Of a stretch of 64,000 nt of DNA, positions 21,660 to 32,104 are shown piece after piece. Below the pieces are notes generated by a model that was given only the letters and a program-made list of their open reading frames with translations, searched no databases and was not told the origin of the DNA. How positions within the stretch are numbered: position 1 is the stretch's first letter; every line of letters starts with the position of its first letter. The position numbers and the translations under genes were made by a program. The stretch is from Candidatus Gastranaerophilales bacterium (GTDB taxonomy: Bacteria; Cyanobacteriota; Vampirovibrionia; Gastranaerophilales; Gastranaerophilaceae): NCBI GenBank assembly GCA_944327245.1, contig CALVHD010000005.1, forward strand, positions 28,169 through 92,168, read 5' to 3'.

Positions 21660-22042
21660 TGAAAAGACAAACCTTTAACGAAATAAACATAACTCCTTTA
21701 ACTGATATTTTTCTTGTTCTTTTAATCTTGATGATGGTTATAGCACCAATTTTAGACCAACAAGGTCTATCATTGGCGGTTCCAGAATATGTTGAAGAAA
21801 ATCAGGTTCAAAAAGATAATAAAATTCTTGAAATAACAGTTACTCCCGATAACAAATATTTGTTAAACGGTTCTGAAATTCAAGAAGCAAACTTGCTTAG
21901 CGCAATTAAAGAAGAGTCAAAAAACAAACCTGACGGTCTGTTGATTCAAGCAAGCGGCGAATCTAACCATGAAAGCGTTGTAAGATTAATGGATAACGCC
22001 AGAAATGCAGGAGTTCAAAGCATTTCAATAGTAGAAATTTAA
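21659..22042 (+). CDS. ExbD/TolR-family protein, copy 2
   Basis: The 127-residue product shows the same FNEINITPLTDIFLVLLILM membrane segment with the conserved Asp, almost identical to copy 1, but a divergent periplasmic part (ILEITVTPDNKYLLNGSEI, LLIQASGESNHESVVRLMDN). Paired ExbD genes with one ExbB are known in several lineages. The ATG overlaps the preceding stop by one base, implying translational coupling. Confidence 0.92.
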   Translation: MKRQTFNEINITPLTDIFLVLLILMMVIAPILDQQGLSLAVPEYVEENQVQKDNKILEITVTPDNKYLLNGSEIQEANLLSAIKEESKNKPDGLLIQASGESNHESVVRLMDNARNAGVQSISIVEI

Positions 22043-22043
22043 A

Positions 22044-25000
22044 ATGATAATCTATTATAAAAAAAATACAATAAAGAAAATTAAATCCGTTTTATCTGAA
22101 ATTAAATACAAAAGGAGTGTTAATCGCGCTCCCTTTTTTGCTTTTTTGAAATTACTCTTCCTGTCTTTTATAACTATTGTCGGAATAACATATTTAACAT
22201 ATTTATTTTTGCTTCCCAATTTTATTAATGAAAACAAAATAGAAGCCTACGTTAACAATTATTTAACCAAAAACACAAAGCTGATTTTAGATATCGAAGG
22301 CTTTAAAATGTATCCAAACTATAAATTTAACCTTGGACTAAAAGCAGATAAAATCAGCTTAAAATATTCAAAAAATAAAGATTTTCTAACTCTTGACAAA
22401 CCTAATATCGAATTAAATCTTATTACTCTTCTGTTCAATTATATCGACTTAAATAAAATTAAAGCTCAAAAAATTACTCTCAACACAAATTTTACAAAAA
22501 ACAAAAAATATAGTTGTTTTGATTATTTTAGTCCTGAAATTTTGGGAGATAAATATGATAATTCCAAATTTGAACTAAGAAATATTAAAATACTTGTAGA
22601 TAAATTCGATTTAAATATATATGACGAAAATGTTAAGAAGAATTTCTATCTGAAAGCAAATGAAGTTAAATTGACATCATCCTATTTTAATAACAAAGGT
22701 CAACGCCCTTTTAACATAAAAGCAAAAGGATTTTCAGCTGCCGGCAATAACAAAATAGCAGACTTTAATTTAAACTTAAACTTCAAACTAAAACAAAAAA
22801 CAATCAAACGCTACAGAAAAATTATTGAAAAACTTAACTATAACCCGTTAATATATGCAGACAAATATAATTTTAAGGCATTTATTGGAGTTGATTTAAA
22901 AATTACGCCCCTAGATGAGCGATTAAACATTGACGGCGAAGTAAATTTAAAAGATTATTCATTTAACATTGACAATATCCGCATTCCCAAAAACAATCTT
23001 CAACTCTTATTTAAAGGCGATAAAATAATTTCAAACTGTGATTTTAATTTAATAAAAAATCAATTTATAAAAATCAAATCCGTTACTTCGATTTCAAAAA
23101 ATAAATTTATTGAATTAAAACTTAGCTCAAACGACATTAACCTTAAAGAATTAAGTGTAATTATTAATGCATTCAATAGAATTTTAAACATTAATTTAAA
23201 ATATGATGAAATTATTTTAAACGGTTTCGCAAATGCCGATTTATACATTAAAAGCAATTTTAAAACTATCAATTCAAATGGTACTTTAAAAATTAAAGAT
23301 GCCTCAATTGTTCACAAAAAAACAGGTTTTAAAATTAAAGACATAAACTCAAATGTCAATTTTGCAAACAATAAAATAAACATTTTAAACACTTATGCCT
23401 ACATTAACAATTCAAAATTTTATTTAGACGGATTAATTGATGAAAAAACAAATCTTAATTTAACACTGCATTCCGATTTAATAAACATAGCACAACTTTT
23501 AACTATACTAAAATCAACGCCTGTTTTATCATCCGTGTTAAAAAATTTAGAAGATTGCGATTTTAAAGACGGATTTTTTAAAACTCAGGCCAGAATCAAA
23601 GGAAATTTAAAAAATCCCCTAATAGAAACAAATTCAACAATAAAAAATCTAAAAATATATTTAAAACCTTATAAAACAAACATCTCGACAAATGAAGTTG
23701 TAATCAGCGCAAATCCTAAAAACAATAAACTTGATTTTATAGAAATACTTGCATCAAACAATAAAATCAAAAACCAAAACAACTTAATAATAATTCCAAA
23801 ATTAAACCTAAAAATAAATGAAAACGACATATTAATCGAACAATCCAAACTATATATAGATAAAATCTCAGCTGATTTTCAAGGAGCAATTAATTCCTAC
23901 AAAACTAAAGAAGCCCAAATTAATTTATCATTAAACGGGCTAATTCCCCAGCATAACAAACTCATAATAATCAAAAACAAAGCTCCTCAATTAAAAACAA
24001 ATATAACAATAAAAAAAGATATAATGGAAATTAAAAATCTTAACTTAATTTCAGATAACAAAAACATTATAGACATAAAAGGGATAATCTCTAAGTTATC
24101 CAAAAATCCTGAATTTAACAATCTTAAAATCAATATACCGGAAAAAATTTCTTTAATTTTACCGCAATTAGACAACACCTCTCTGATTGCATCCGGCAAA
24201 ATAGAGCTTTTGGGAAATATAAAAAAACCTGATATTAATGCAGACTTAACAATCAACAATCTAAACTACAAGCCATATTATTTAAACATAAAAGATATGT
24301 TGTTAAACATTAAAAACTCAAAAGCATACATCAACATCATCAAAGGAAGATTAGTTGACTCTGATTTTGATTTAATTGCGGAAGGAAAATACAAAAACAA
24401 CCTTATAGACATTGATTTTCTTAATATTCAATCAAACTATATTAATCTTTCAGTATTGGAAAAATTAAACCAAAACACTCAGTCACTAAACACTATACCT
24501 ATAAAAATCCAAAATTTAAAAGGCAATATAATGGCTCTTGAAATGATGGATATATTATTTAATTCAATATATTTTGAAGGAAGTCTGGAAAACAATATTC
24601 TAAATCTTTCACACTATAGCGCAAATGTTTTTAACGGAAGTGCTTCAGGTTCAATTAATATCAATTTAAAAAACAATAAAATTAAAACACAAACAATTTT
24701 AAAAGAAATCAATGTAAGATTACTTTCAAATCAAATAAAGGAATTTTCCATTGCGGCCAGCGGAAAACTTAGTGCTCTTACAAATGTTGAATTTCAAGGA
24801 TTTAACTATAGCTTAATCACAAAAACCCTAAAAGGATATATTAAATTTAATATTAATGATGGCGAATTATCCCAATTTGCCAAACTGGAAAGATATCTGC
24901 AAGCAGGAAATATTTTATCTCAAAGCATATTAAAACTTAGCTTAAACTCGGCTCTTTCTGCCGTTACAAAGCAAAATACAGGAGACTTTAAAACAATAGA

Positions 25001-25418
25001 AGGAACATTTAAAATTGATAATTCTTGGATAAATATTCAATATATTAAAACACAAGGCACAAATATGAGCACATATCTTGAAGGCAGGGTTAATATGCTA
25101 TCTAAATATTGTGCTGTAAAAGTATATGGCAAAATTCCAACTTCTATGGTTAACATTATGGGTAATATAGGCAGTTTCACAACAAATCAGATTGTAAACA
25201 AGATGTCTGATGATGCTAAAGAAATTATTAAATCAATAACAATATCACCGATAGAAAAAATGCTCTCAACTAAAATTCCTGATGAATATATTGAAAAAAT
25301 TCCGCCTCTGACTGTTTCAAATATGCCTACAAGAGAATTTATGGTTATAATAAACGGTCCTGTTGAACAGAAATCCTCTGTTAAATATTTCAAGTGGAAC
25401 TTAAAAGAAACAAACTAA
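22044..25418 (+). CDS. AsmA-like envelope protein, paralogue of 13484-17845
   Basis: The 1124-residue product has an N-terminal membrane helix (about residues 35-58, LLFLSFITIVGITYLTYLFLL) and a long beta-rich AsmA-clan body. The C-terminal signature region (LERYLQAGNILSQSILKLSL, then YCAVKVYGKIPTSMVNIMGN) parallels the other AsmA-like protein here. Its ATG starts one base after the second exbD stop, so it belongs to the TonB/ExbBD unit. That placement suggests energised outer-membrane lipid traffic, which is an inference. The product is rich in Asn and Lys, as expected from AT-rich DNA. Confidence 0.75.
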   Translation: MIIYYKKNTIKKIKSVLSEIKYKRSVNRAPFFAFLKLLFLSFITIVGITYLTYLFLLPNFINENKIEAYVNNYLTKNTKLILDIEGFKMYPNYKFNLGLKADKISLKYSKNKDFLTLDKPNIELNLITLLFNYIDLNKIKAQKITLNTNFTKNKKYSCFDYFSPEILGDKYDNSKFELRNIKILVDKFDLNIYDENVKKNFYLKANEVKLTSSYFNNKGQRPFNIKAKGFSAAGNNKIADFNLNLNFKLKQKTIKRYRKIIEKLNYNPLIYADKYNFKAFIGVDLKITPLDERLNIDGEVNLKDYSFNIDNIRIPKNNLQLLFKGDKIISNCDFNLIKNQFIKIKSVTSISKNKFIELKLSSNDINLKELSVIINAFNRILNINLKYDEIILNGFANADLYIKSNFKTINSNGTLKIKDASIVHKKTGFKIKDINSNVNFANNKINILNTYAYINNSKFYLDGLIDEKTNLNLTLHSDLINIAQLLTILKSTPVLSSVLKNLEDCDFKDGFFKTQARIKGNLKNPLIETNSTIKNLKIYLKPYKTNISTNEVVISANPKNNKLDFIEILASNNKIKNQNNLIIIPKLNLKINENDILIEQSKLYIDKISADFQGAINSYKTKEAQINLSLNGLIPQHNKLIIIKNKAPQLKTNITIKKDIMEIKNLNLISDNKNIIDIKGIISKLSKNPEFNNLKINIPEKISLILPQLDNTSLIASGKIELLGNIKKPDINADLTINNLNYKPYYLNIKDMLLNIKNSKAYINIIKGRLVDSDFDLIAEGKYKNNLIDIDFLNIQSNYINLSVLEKLNQNTQSLNTIPIKIQNLKGNIMALEMMDILFNSIYFEGSLENNILNLSHYSANVFNGSASGSININLKNNKIKTQTILKEINVRLLSNQIKEFSIAASGKLSALTNVEFQGFNYSLITKTLKGYIKFNINDGELSQFAKLERYLQAGNILSQSILKLSLNSALSAVTKQNTGDFKTIEGTFKIDNSWINIQYIKTQGTNMSTYLEGRVNMLSKYCAVKVYGKIPTSMVNIMGNIGSFTTNQIVNKMSDDAKEIIKSITISPIEKMLSTKIPDEYIEKIPPLTVSNMPTREFMVIINGPVEQKSSVKYFKWNLKETN

Positions 25419-25468
25419 AACATAAAAAAATAATTAAGAAATTAAGGTTTTTTAATTTTTAGATATAA

Positions 25469-25474
25469 GATAAT
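25469..25474 (+). promoter_or_regulatory. -10 box placed for a leaderless J-protein mRNA
   Basis: GATAAT ends 6 bases before the ATG at 25481, so initiation 7 nt downstream falls on the A of ATG. No Shine-Dalgarno is present. TATAAG at 25464-25469 is an alternative -10. Confidence 0.35.
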
Positions 25475-25480
25475 AGTATT

Positions 25481-26536
25481 ATGAAATACAAAGATTATTA
25501 TGAAATACTTGGTGTTCAAAGAAACGCCTCACAACAAGAAATTAAATCAGCATACAGAAAACTGGCCAGAAAATATCATCCGGATGTTAACAAAGCACCC
25601 GATGCACAAGCTAAGTTTAAAGATATAAATGAAGCTTATGAAGTTTTAGGTGATGACAACAAAAGGAAAAGATATGATCAATTGGGTTCAGCTTGGCAGC
25701 AAGGTGCAGATTTTACACCTCCACCGGAGTTTGAAGGCTTTAATTTTTCAAACTTTGGACAAGGCAGCTCACAAGCAGGCGGCTTTTCTGATTTCTTTTC
25801 TGCAATTTTTGGCGATATATTAAGCCAACAACAAGGACAAACAAGGTCATATTCATCCGGTAATTTTGGCGGAGGTTTTTCTGGTTTTGGAGATTTTTCG
25901 CAATTTCAAAATTCAAGAACTTCAAGACAAAATAGAACTTCTGAAACCAAAAAAGAAGAAAACCTTGATATAATACAAAATGTTATTTTAAATGTAGACG
26001 ACTTAATTAATTGCCCAAAAAAATCAATTACAATTACATTCTATCAGCCATGCCAAGTTTGCCATGGTTCAAAACAAGGTTTTTGCTCAAACTGTTCATC
26101 AACAGGCATTGAAAAAATAACTAAAAACCTAACCTTTAAAGTACCGAAATTTGTTAAACAGGGTCAAAAAATAAGACTTAAAGGTGAAGGTAAAATTGGC
26201 AACTATGGTGCAAAAGGCGATGTTTACCTTGTAGTTAAAATTGAAGATAAAAACTATGAAATTGATGGCGAAAATTTAATAAAAGATGTAGAAATATTGC
26301 CTTATGAAGCTGTTTTAGGCTGCGAAACTCAAATTGTTGCACCGTCGGGTAAATATAAAATTAAAATTCCACCTTTAACCTCTTCAGGCAAAAAACTAAG
26401 ACTAAAAGGCATGGGATTAGCCAAAAAAGACGGAACAAAAGGAGATTTAGAAGCAAGAATTAAAATAAAAGTTCCAAACAATCTAACCCCTGAAGCCAAG
26501 GAATTATACGAAAAACTAAAAAAAATAAATTCATAA
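25481..26536 (+). CDS. DnaJ-type chaperone with a single zinc centre
   Basis: Stimulates the ATPase of DnaK. The J domain spans about residues 5-70 with HPD at 33-35. A Gly/Phe-rich linker follows at about 78-150. The zinc region has only two C-x-x-C modules (CQVCHG and CSNCSS, about residues 190-206), where canonical DnaJ has four. The C-terminal substrate-binding domains follow ([39 protein letters not shown]). The 351-residue length is between DnaJ and CbpA. No grpE or dnaK is adjacent. Confidence 0.88.
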   Translation: MKYKDYYEILGVQRNASQQEIKSAYRKLARKYHPDVNKAPDAQAKFKDINEAYEVLGDDNKRKRYDQLGSAWQQGADFTPPPEFEGFNFSNFGQGSSQAGGFSDFFSAIFGDILSQQQGQTRSYSSGNFGGGFSGFGDFSQFQNSRTSRQNRTSETKKEENLDIIQNVILNVDDLINCPKKSITITFYQPCQVCHGSKQGFCSNCSSTGIEKITKNLTFKVPKFVKQGQKIRLKGEGKIGNYGAKGDVYLVVKIEDKNYEIDGENLIKDVEILPYEAVLGCETQIVAPSGKYKIKIPPLTSSGKKLRLKGMGLAKKDGTKGDLEARIKIKVPNNLTPEAKELYEKLKKINS

Positions 26537-26563
26537 AAAGATGTGTTAACACATCTTTTTTTT
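26535..26563 (+). terminator. Intrinsic terminator after J-domain gene
   Basis: 26535-26560 is a perfect palindrome (half-site AAAAAGATGTGTT) overlapping the stop codon, followed by further T residues. Confidence 0.85.
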
Positions 26564-26615
26564 ATGCTTTAATTTTATTATACTTTTGTCTATTATTAAA
26601 ATAACGGATAAACTG

Positions 26616-26621
26616 TATAAT
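26616..26621 (+). promoter_or_regulatory. -10 box of VKOR gene promoter
   Basis: TATAAT preceded by TG, 60 bp before the VKOR-thioredoxin start; no good -35 is seen. AGGAG lies just upstream of that start codon. Confidence 0.45.
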
Positions 26622-26680
26622 AAAGTAGTAAGACACTAGAATTAAAACTGTTTATTATACTGTCGAATATAGGAGTTAGC

Positions 26681-27913
26681 ATGAGTACTGAAATCAAATC
26701 TGCAACTAAAAAACTTTCTAAAACCAGATTTTGGATAATATTAATTCTCTGTATCATAGGAATGCTGCTCAGTATTGAATTGAGCTACATTTTCTATAAA
26801 ACAAACTTCTTAAGCAATTTTGCTCCGAGTTTTTGTTCGATATCAAATTTAATTGATTGCGATGGAGTTGCTCAAACATCTTATGCGCTAACTTTTGGAG
26901 TGCCAAATGCTCTTTGGGGAATTGTTTTATATTTATTATTTATCTTTTTATTATTTGTTGATAAAATTCAAGAAAAATTCAAAAACACAATTTTTGACGT
27001 ATTTGAAAACCCAAGAAGCTATATTGCAACAATAGGTTTAATATCTTTTTGTTTATCTATGGTTTTGGCAGGTATATCAATTTTTAAAATAGACAAAATT
27101 TGTGTACTTTGTTTTTGCGTTTATTTTGTCAACTTTTTTATCGCCTTGACTGCTAACTCAAAAGGTTTATTTTATCAAGACATTAAAACCACAATCATAG
27201 ATTTCATTAAAGGTGCTAAAAAATATTTCATTCTTTTTATAATTGTATTAATTGCTTTCATTGGAACTTTGGTCTTTATAGATAAATCAATGGTATTTTC
27301 ACCAAAACTCAAAAAAGAAAAACAAATGAAGGAATTTTATGAAGCAAAAACAAATAAATATGCAATTAAAGGAAATGTTTTAGGAAAAGAAAATGCCCTT
27401 GTTAAAATAAACATCTATAGCGACTTTAATTGCCCTTTCTGTAAAATTGTAAACATAATGCTACATAAAGCAGCAAAAGATAAAAATGTCCTTGTTCAAG
27501 ACATAAACTTCCCTCTGGATACGTCTTGTAATCATAAAATAGGTTCAACTCTGGGAGGTCACGAAAATTCTTGTTTATATGCTAGATATGCAATAGCAGC
27601 AAAAAAACAAGGTCAATACTGGGGTGCTGCAAATGTTCTTTTCTATAATAATCCATCAACTCCCGATGAAATAATTAAAGAATTTAAAAAAGCACATTTA
27701 AATCTTGATATAAATCAATTAAATTATGATGCAAACAGTCCTGATACTTATGCTCAATTAGAAAACGAAATAAATAAAGCAGCAAGTAAAGGAATAAATG
27801 GAACACCCGTTATTGAAATCGAAGGAATACAATATCTGGGCGCTCTTCCTTATGATGATTTAATACAAAAAATTGATCTTGCTCATAAAAGAGCACTAAT
27901 TGATAAAAGGTAA
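26681..27913 (+). CDS. VKOR-thioredoxin fusion, periplasmic disulfide formation
   Basis: Residues 1-205 form a vitamin K epoxide reductase-like membrane domain with about five helices. It has loop cysteines in FCSISNLIDCDG and the quinone-proximal CxxC at 141-144 (CVLC). Residues 215-410 are a DsbA/thioredoxin-like domain with CPFC at 251-254 and the cis-Pro loop GTPVIEI. Such fusions reoxidise and transfer disulfides to exported proteins and are known in cyanobacteria. The cysteine-rich pseudopilin at 53546 is a natural client in this genome, which is an inference. Confidence 0.93.
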   Translation: MSTEIKSATKKLSKTRFWIILILCIIGMLLSIELSYIFYKTNFLSNFAPSFCSISNLIDCDGVAQTSYALTFGVPNALWGIVLYLLFIFLLFVDKIQEKFKNTIFDVFENPRSYIATIGLISFCLSMVLAGISIFKIDKICVLCFCVYFVNFFIALTANSKGLFYQDIKTTIIDFIKGAKKYFILFIIVLIAFIGTLVFIDKSMVFSPKLKKEKQMKEFYEAKTNKYAIKGNVLGKENALVKINIYSDFNCPFCKIVNIMLHKAAKDKNVLVQDINFPLDTSCNHKIGSTLGGHENSCLYARYAIAAKKQGQYWGAANVLFYNNPSTPDEIIKEFKKAHLNLDINQLNYDANSPDTYAQLENEINKAASKGINGTPVIEIEGIQYLGALPYDDLIQKIDLAHKRALIDKR

Positions 27914-27925
27914 TAATCTGAAGTA

Positions 27926-28465
27926 ATGAAAAAGATAATACTACATGCTTGTTGTGCGCCTTGCGCGTCATATCCGATAAAAAAACTGCTTTTGGATGGC
28001 TTCAAGCCTGTAGTATTTTTTTATAATCCAAACATTTTTCCTTACAAAGAATATAAAATAAGAAAAGATGAACTTGAACAATATTGCAAAAAAAATAATA
28101 TTGATTTTTTTGAAGAAAAATATGATATAAAAGAATTTTACAACAGCATTAAAGGGCTTGAAAAAGAGCCCGAAAAAGGTAAGCGATGTGCGGTTTGTTT
28201 TAATTTAAGATTAAAAAAAACAGCAGAATTTGCACTAAAAAATAATATTGAATATTTTACAACTACTTTAAGCGTTTCGCCTCATAAAAATTTTAATACT
28301 ATTTTAGAGCAAGGAAAAATAATCGAACATCAAACAGGTGTTAAATTTTTAGAATACAACTTCAAAAAACAAGACGGTTTTAAAATTTCAAGACAAATAG
28401 CAAAAGAAAACAATATGTATTTCCAACAATATTGCGGTTGCGAATTTTCAATAAGAAAAAATTAA
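27926..28465 (+). CDS. queH: Epoxyqueuosine reductase QueH
   Basis: Catalyses the last step of queuosine tRNA modification without cobalamin. The family pattern is visible: HACCAPCA at residues 7-14, RCAVCFNLRLKKTAEFA in the middle, FTTTLSVSPHKN, and the C-terminal QYCGCEFS. The 179-residue length is right for QueH (former DUF208). It starts 12 bp after the VKOR fusion with a weak ribosome binding site, so it is probably cotranscribed with it. Confidence 0.93.
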   Translation: MKKIILHACCAPCASYPIKKLLLDGFKPVVFFYNPNIFPYKEYKIRKDELEQYCKKNNIDFFEEKYDIKEFYNSIKGLEKEPEKGKRCAVCFNLRLKKTAEFALKNNIEYFTTTLSVSPHKNFNTILEQGKIIEHQTGVKFLEYNFKKQDGFKISRQIAKENNMYFQQYCGCEFSIRKN

Positions 28466-28755
28466 ATGCACTTTTATTTTTTTAAATATAAAAAACTAAT
28501 ACAAAAATATGATTTAAATCTTTGTGCCTACGTATTTTACACGATTTTTTAAAAATTTCAAGTCTTTTGTAAAATTTTATTAAGCCGAAATCTTGACCCC
28601 TATTATTTAGCCAATATAATTAATAAAGTCTAATAAAATGTTGCATTATGGCAAAAAAGCAGCTTTTTTGACATAAAAAGCTAAAAATCGGATAAGAAAG
28701 CCACTTTGCACTATTTTAGAATTAAATTGTAATTACATATATTAGAGGTATTTAG
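28466..28755 (+). other. Non-coding region upstream of rpoB
   Basis: This 290-bp AT-rich gap holds the rpoB promoter described below and a second possible -35 (TTGACA, 28668-28673). I see no gene or conserved leader structure. The usual rplJ-rplL genes are not upstream of rpoB here. Confidence 0.6.
28593..28620 (+). promoter_or_regulatory. Sigma70-type promoter of rpoB-rpoC1-rpoC2
   Basis: TTGACC (28593-28598), 16-bp spacer, TATAAT (28615-28620). This is the best consensus promoter in the window and leaves a leader of about 129 nt before rpoB. Confidence 0.7.
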
Positions 28756-31700
28756 ATGACAACAACTGAAAAAGCACGCCGTGTTACTCCTCAAGGCATT
28801 CCTGCGACACGCCTGGCGGATTTACCCGACTTGATTGAAGTGCAAAAAAAATCATTCGAGCAATTCTTAAAAGAAGGCTTAAAAGAGGAATTACTTTCAT
28901 TCAGCCCCATTAAGGACTACACAGGCAGACTGGAATTACACTTCTTACCAAACTATACATTCGATAAACCAAAATATACAATTGAAGAAGCAAGAATACA
29001 CGATGCAACTTATGCTAAACAACTTCGTGTAATGATGCGTTTAGTTAACCGTGACAGCGGTGAAATTAAAGAACAAGAAGTTTATATCGGCGATATTCCT
29101 ACAATGACAGATAAAGGTACTTTTATCGTAAACGGTGCCGAACGTGTTATTGTATCTCAAATTGTACGTTCTCCCGGTATTTACTATAAAAAAGAAGTTT
29201 CTCCAACAGGTAAACGTCTATATAACGCAACATTAATTCCTAACCGCGGAGCATGGTTAAAAATTGAAACAGATTCTAATGACCTTGTTTATGTAAAAAT
29301 CGATAAAAACAGAAAAATTTTAGCTACAACTCTATTAAAAGCACTGGGTATTACCCCTGTTGAAATGGAAACATTGTTCACTCACTTTGATTTCTTAAAG
29401 AAAACGCTTGATAAAGATACAGCTCAAACAACAGATGAAGCTTTAGTAGAAGTATATAAAAAATTAAGACCCGGCGATCCTGCTACTCCAGCCGGCGGTC
29501 GTTCAATCTTAGAAGCTCGTTTCTTTGATGAAAAGAAATATGATATCGGCAAAGTTGGCCGTTACAAATTAAATAAAAAATTAGGTTTAAACCTGCCTGA
29601 AACACAAAGAACAATTACAATTCAAGATATTGTTGCAGGTATTGAATATTTAATCAACCTAACTTATGATGAAGGCACTCTTGATGATATTGACCACTTA
29701 GGAAACAGAAGAATCCGCTCAGTTGGCGAATTGCTTCAAAACCAATTCAGAGTTGGTTTATCAAGAATTGAAAGAATAGTTAAAGAAAGAATGACTCTGC
29801 AAGATTCAGAAACTTTAACTCCTCTAAACCTTTTAAATACAAAGCCATTAGTTGCTTCATTGAAAGAATTCTTTGGTTCATCACAATTATCACAATTTAT
29901 GGACCAAACAAATCCATTAGCTGAATTAACACACAAACGTCGTATTTCAGCTCTTGGACCCGGTGGTTTAATGAGAGAAAGAGCAGGATTTGCGGTTCGT
30001 GACATCCACCCTTCTCACTACGGTCGTTTATGTCCTGTTGAAACACCTGAAGGACCTAACGCAGGTTTGATTAACTCACTTGCAACTCACGCTAGAGTTA
30101 ACGACTATGGCTTTATTGAAACACCATTCTTTGTTGTTAAAGATGGTCAAGTAACAGATGAAGTTCACTACCTGACAGCAGACGAAGATGAAAACTATCG
30201 TGTAGCTCCTGCTGATATTGAACTTACAAAAGACAGAAAAATCAAAGACCCATATGTTCCTGTTCGTTATCGTTCAGAATTCACAATGGGTGAATCTACA
30301 AAAGTTGACTATGTTGGTGTTTCACCAATTCAAATTATATCAGTTGCAACATCTTTAATTCCGTTCATTGAACACGATGACGCTAACCGTGCTCTGATGG
30401 GTTCTAACATGCAACGTCAAGCAGTACCTCTTTTAGTTACTCAAAGACCGGTTGTTGGTACAGGTCTTGAAGGTCGTGTTGCAAAAGACTCAGGAATGGT
30501 TGCAGTTTCAACTGTTGATGGTGAAGTTGTAAAAGTTATGGGTGAAGAAATCCATATCAAAGACAATGAAGGCAACATTCACCAATATCAACTGTTAAAA
30601 TATGTTCGTTCTAACCAAGATACTTGTATTAACCAAAAACCGATTGTAAAAGAAGGTGATATGGTTAAAGCAGGCGACGTTATTGCTGATGGTGCTTCAA
30701 CCAATATGGGTGAATTATCACTGGGTAAAAACGTTCTTGTAGCATATATGCCTTGGGAAGGTTATAACTACGAAGATGCTATCTTAATTAATGAAAGATT
30801 AGTATATGATGATGTATTTACATCATTACACATTGAAAAATTAGAAATTGACGCACGTCAAACAAAACTTGGACCTGAAGAAATAACTCGTGAAATTCCA
30901 AATGTTTCTGAAGATTCAATAAGACACTTGGATGAACGCGGTATTGTAAGAATTGGTGCAAGAGTATATGCAGATGATGTTCTTGTTGGTAAAATCACTC
31001 CAAAAGGCGAATCAGAACATCCGCCGGAAGAAAAACTATTGAGAGCAATTTTTGCCGAAAAAGCACGTGACGTTAAAGATAATTCCCTAAGAGTTCCACA
31101 CGGTGAAGGCGGCAGGGTAGTCGACGTTAAAGTATTCGACAGAGAAAAAGGCGATGAACTGCCTCCTGGCGCAAATACAGTTATTAGAGTTTATATTGCT
31201 CAAAAACGTAAGGTATCAGTTGGTGATAAATTATCAGGTCGTCATGGTAACAAAGGTATCGTTTCAAGAATATTACCAAAAGAAGATATGCCATTTTTAC
31301 CTGACGGAACTCCGATTGATATCGTGTTGAATCCTCTGGGTGTTCCTTCACGTATGAACGTTGGTCAAACATACGAACACTTATTAGGTATGGCAGCATA
31401 TCTAACAGGTAATCACTATGAATCTCCATTATTTGATGAAATGTACGGAGCTAACCAATCAGAAATGAACACTAAAGCCGAACTTATTAAAGGTATAAAA
31501 GAAAAAGGCGTTGATTGGGTTAGAGAAGATGGTAAAGTAACACTATATGACGGAAGAACAGGTGAACCATTTGATGAACCTATTGCAGTTGGTATTTCAT
31601 ATATCCTAAAACTTGTTCACTTGGTTGATGATAAAATCCACGCTCGTTCAACCGGTCCATACTCACTTGTTACTCAACAACCTCTTGGCGGTAAAGCGCA

Positions 31701-32070
31701 ATTCGGTGGTCAAAGATTCGGTGAAATGGAAGTTTGGGCACTTGAAGCATATGGCGCAGCTTATACACTACAAGAAATGTTAACAATCAAGTCAGATGAT
31801 GTTAACGGTAGATCAAGAGCTTATGAAGCTATTGTTAAAGGCGACAACATACCAAGACCCGGTATTCCTGAGTCATTCAAGGTATTAGTTCGCGAACTTC
31901 AAAGTATTGGCTTAGATATTGCAGTATCTAAAAAAGGCGGAGAAGAAGTAGATTTAATGTCTGATACTGATGATTTAAGAAAATCAGCTCCAAAAAGAGT
32001 ATTATCAGATATAGATTCCGAGCTTCTTAACATCGGCTTTTTAGATACAAATATGAACTTTAAAGATTAA
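28756..32070 (+). CDS. rpoB: RNA polymerase beta subunit
   Basis: Catalytic-core subunit of RNA polymerase. Recognisable blocks include [20 protein letters not shown] at the start, [19 protein letters not shown], the rifampicin-pocket region ([20 protein letters not shown], then [10 protein letters not shown]), [32 protein letters not shown] and [18 protein letters not shown]. The 1104-residue length is close to cyanobacterial RpoB and shorter than the enterobacterial form. It is followed 34 bp later by rpoC1. Confidence 0.98.
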   Translation: MTTTEKARRVTPQGIPATRLADLPDLIEVQKKSFEQFLKEGLKEELLSFSPIKDYTGRLELHFLPNYTFDKPKYTIEEARIHDATYAKQLRVMMRLVNRDSGEIKEQEVYIGDIPTMTDKGTFIVNGAERVIVSQIVRSPGIYYKKEVSPTGKRLYNATLIPNRGAWLKIETDSNDLVYVKIDKNRKILATTLLKALGITPVEMETLFTHFDFLKKTLDKDTAQTTDEALVEVYKKLRPGDPATPAGGRSILEARFFDEKKYDIGKVGRYKLNKKLGLNLPETQRTITIQDIVAGIEYLINLTYDEGTLDDIDHLGNRRIRSVGELLQNQFRVGLSRIERIVKERMTLQDSETLTPLNLLNTKPLVASLKEFFGSSQLSQFMDQTNPLAELTHKRRISALGPGGLMRERAGFAVRDIHPSHYGRLCPVETPEGPNAGLINSLATHARVNDYGFIETPFFVVKDGQVTDEVHYLTADEDENYRVAPADIELTKDRKIKDPYVPVRYRSEFTMGESTKVDYVGVSPIQIISVATSLIPFIEHDDANRALMGSNMQRQAVPLLVTQRPVVGTGLEGRVAKDSGMVAVSTVDGEVVKVMGEEIHIKDNEGNIHQYQLLKYVRSNQDTCINQKPIVKEGDMVKAGDVIADGASTNMGELSLGKNVLVAYMPWEGYNYEDAILINERLVYDDVFTSLHIEKLEIDARQTKLGPEEITREIPNVSEDSIRHLDERGIVRIGARVYADDVLVGKITPKGESEHPPEEKLLRAIFAEKARDVKDNSLRVPHGEGGRVVDVKVFDREKGDELPPGANTVIRVYIAQKRKVSVGDKLSGRHGNKGIVSRILPKEDMPFLPDGTPIDIVLNPLGVPSRMNVGQTYEHLLGMAAYLTGNHYESPLFDEMYGANQSEMNTKAELIKGIKEKGVDWVREDGKVTLYDGRTGEPFDEPIAVGISYILKLVHLVDDKIHARSTGPYSLVTQQPLGGKAQFGGQRFGEMEVWALEAYGAAYTLQEMLTIKSDDVNGRSRAYEAIVKGDNIPRPGIPESFKVLVRELQSIGLDIAVSKKGGEEVDLMSDTDDLRKSAPKRVLSDIDSELLNIGFLDTNMNFKD

Positions 32071-32104
32071 TTAAACTAAGATTAATAAAATCAAAGGAGA
32101 ATAA

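Noticed and set aside
28651..28673. AAAAAAGCAGCTTTTTT as a terminator before rpoB
   Set aside because: The possible stem is almost entirely A-T with a tiny loop; it lies within the leader and is too weak to call.
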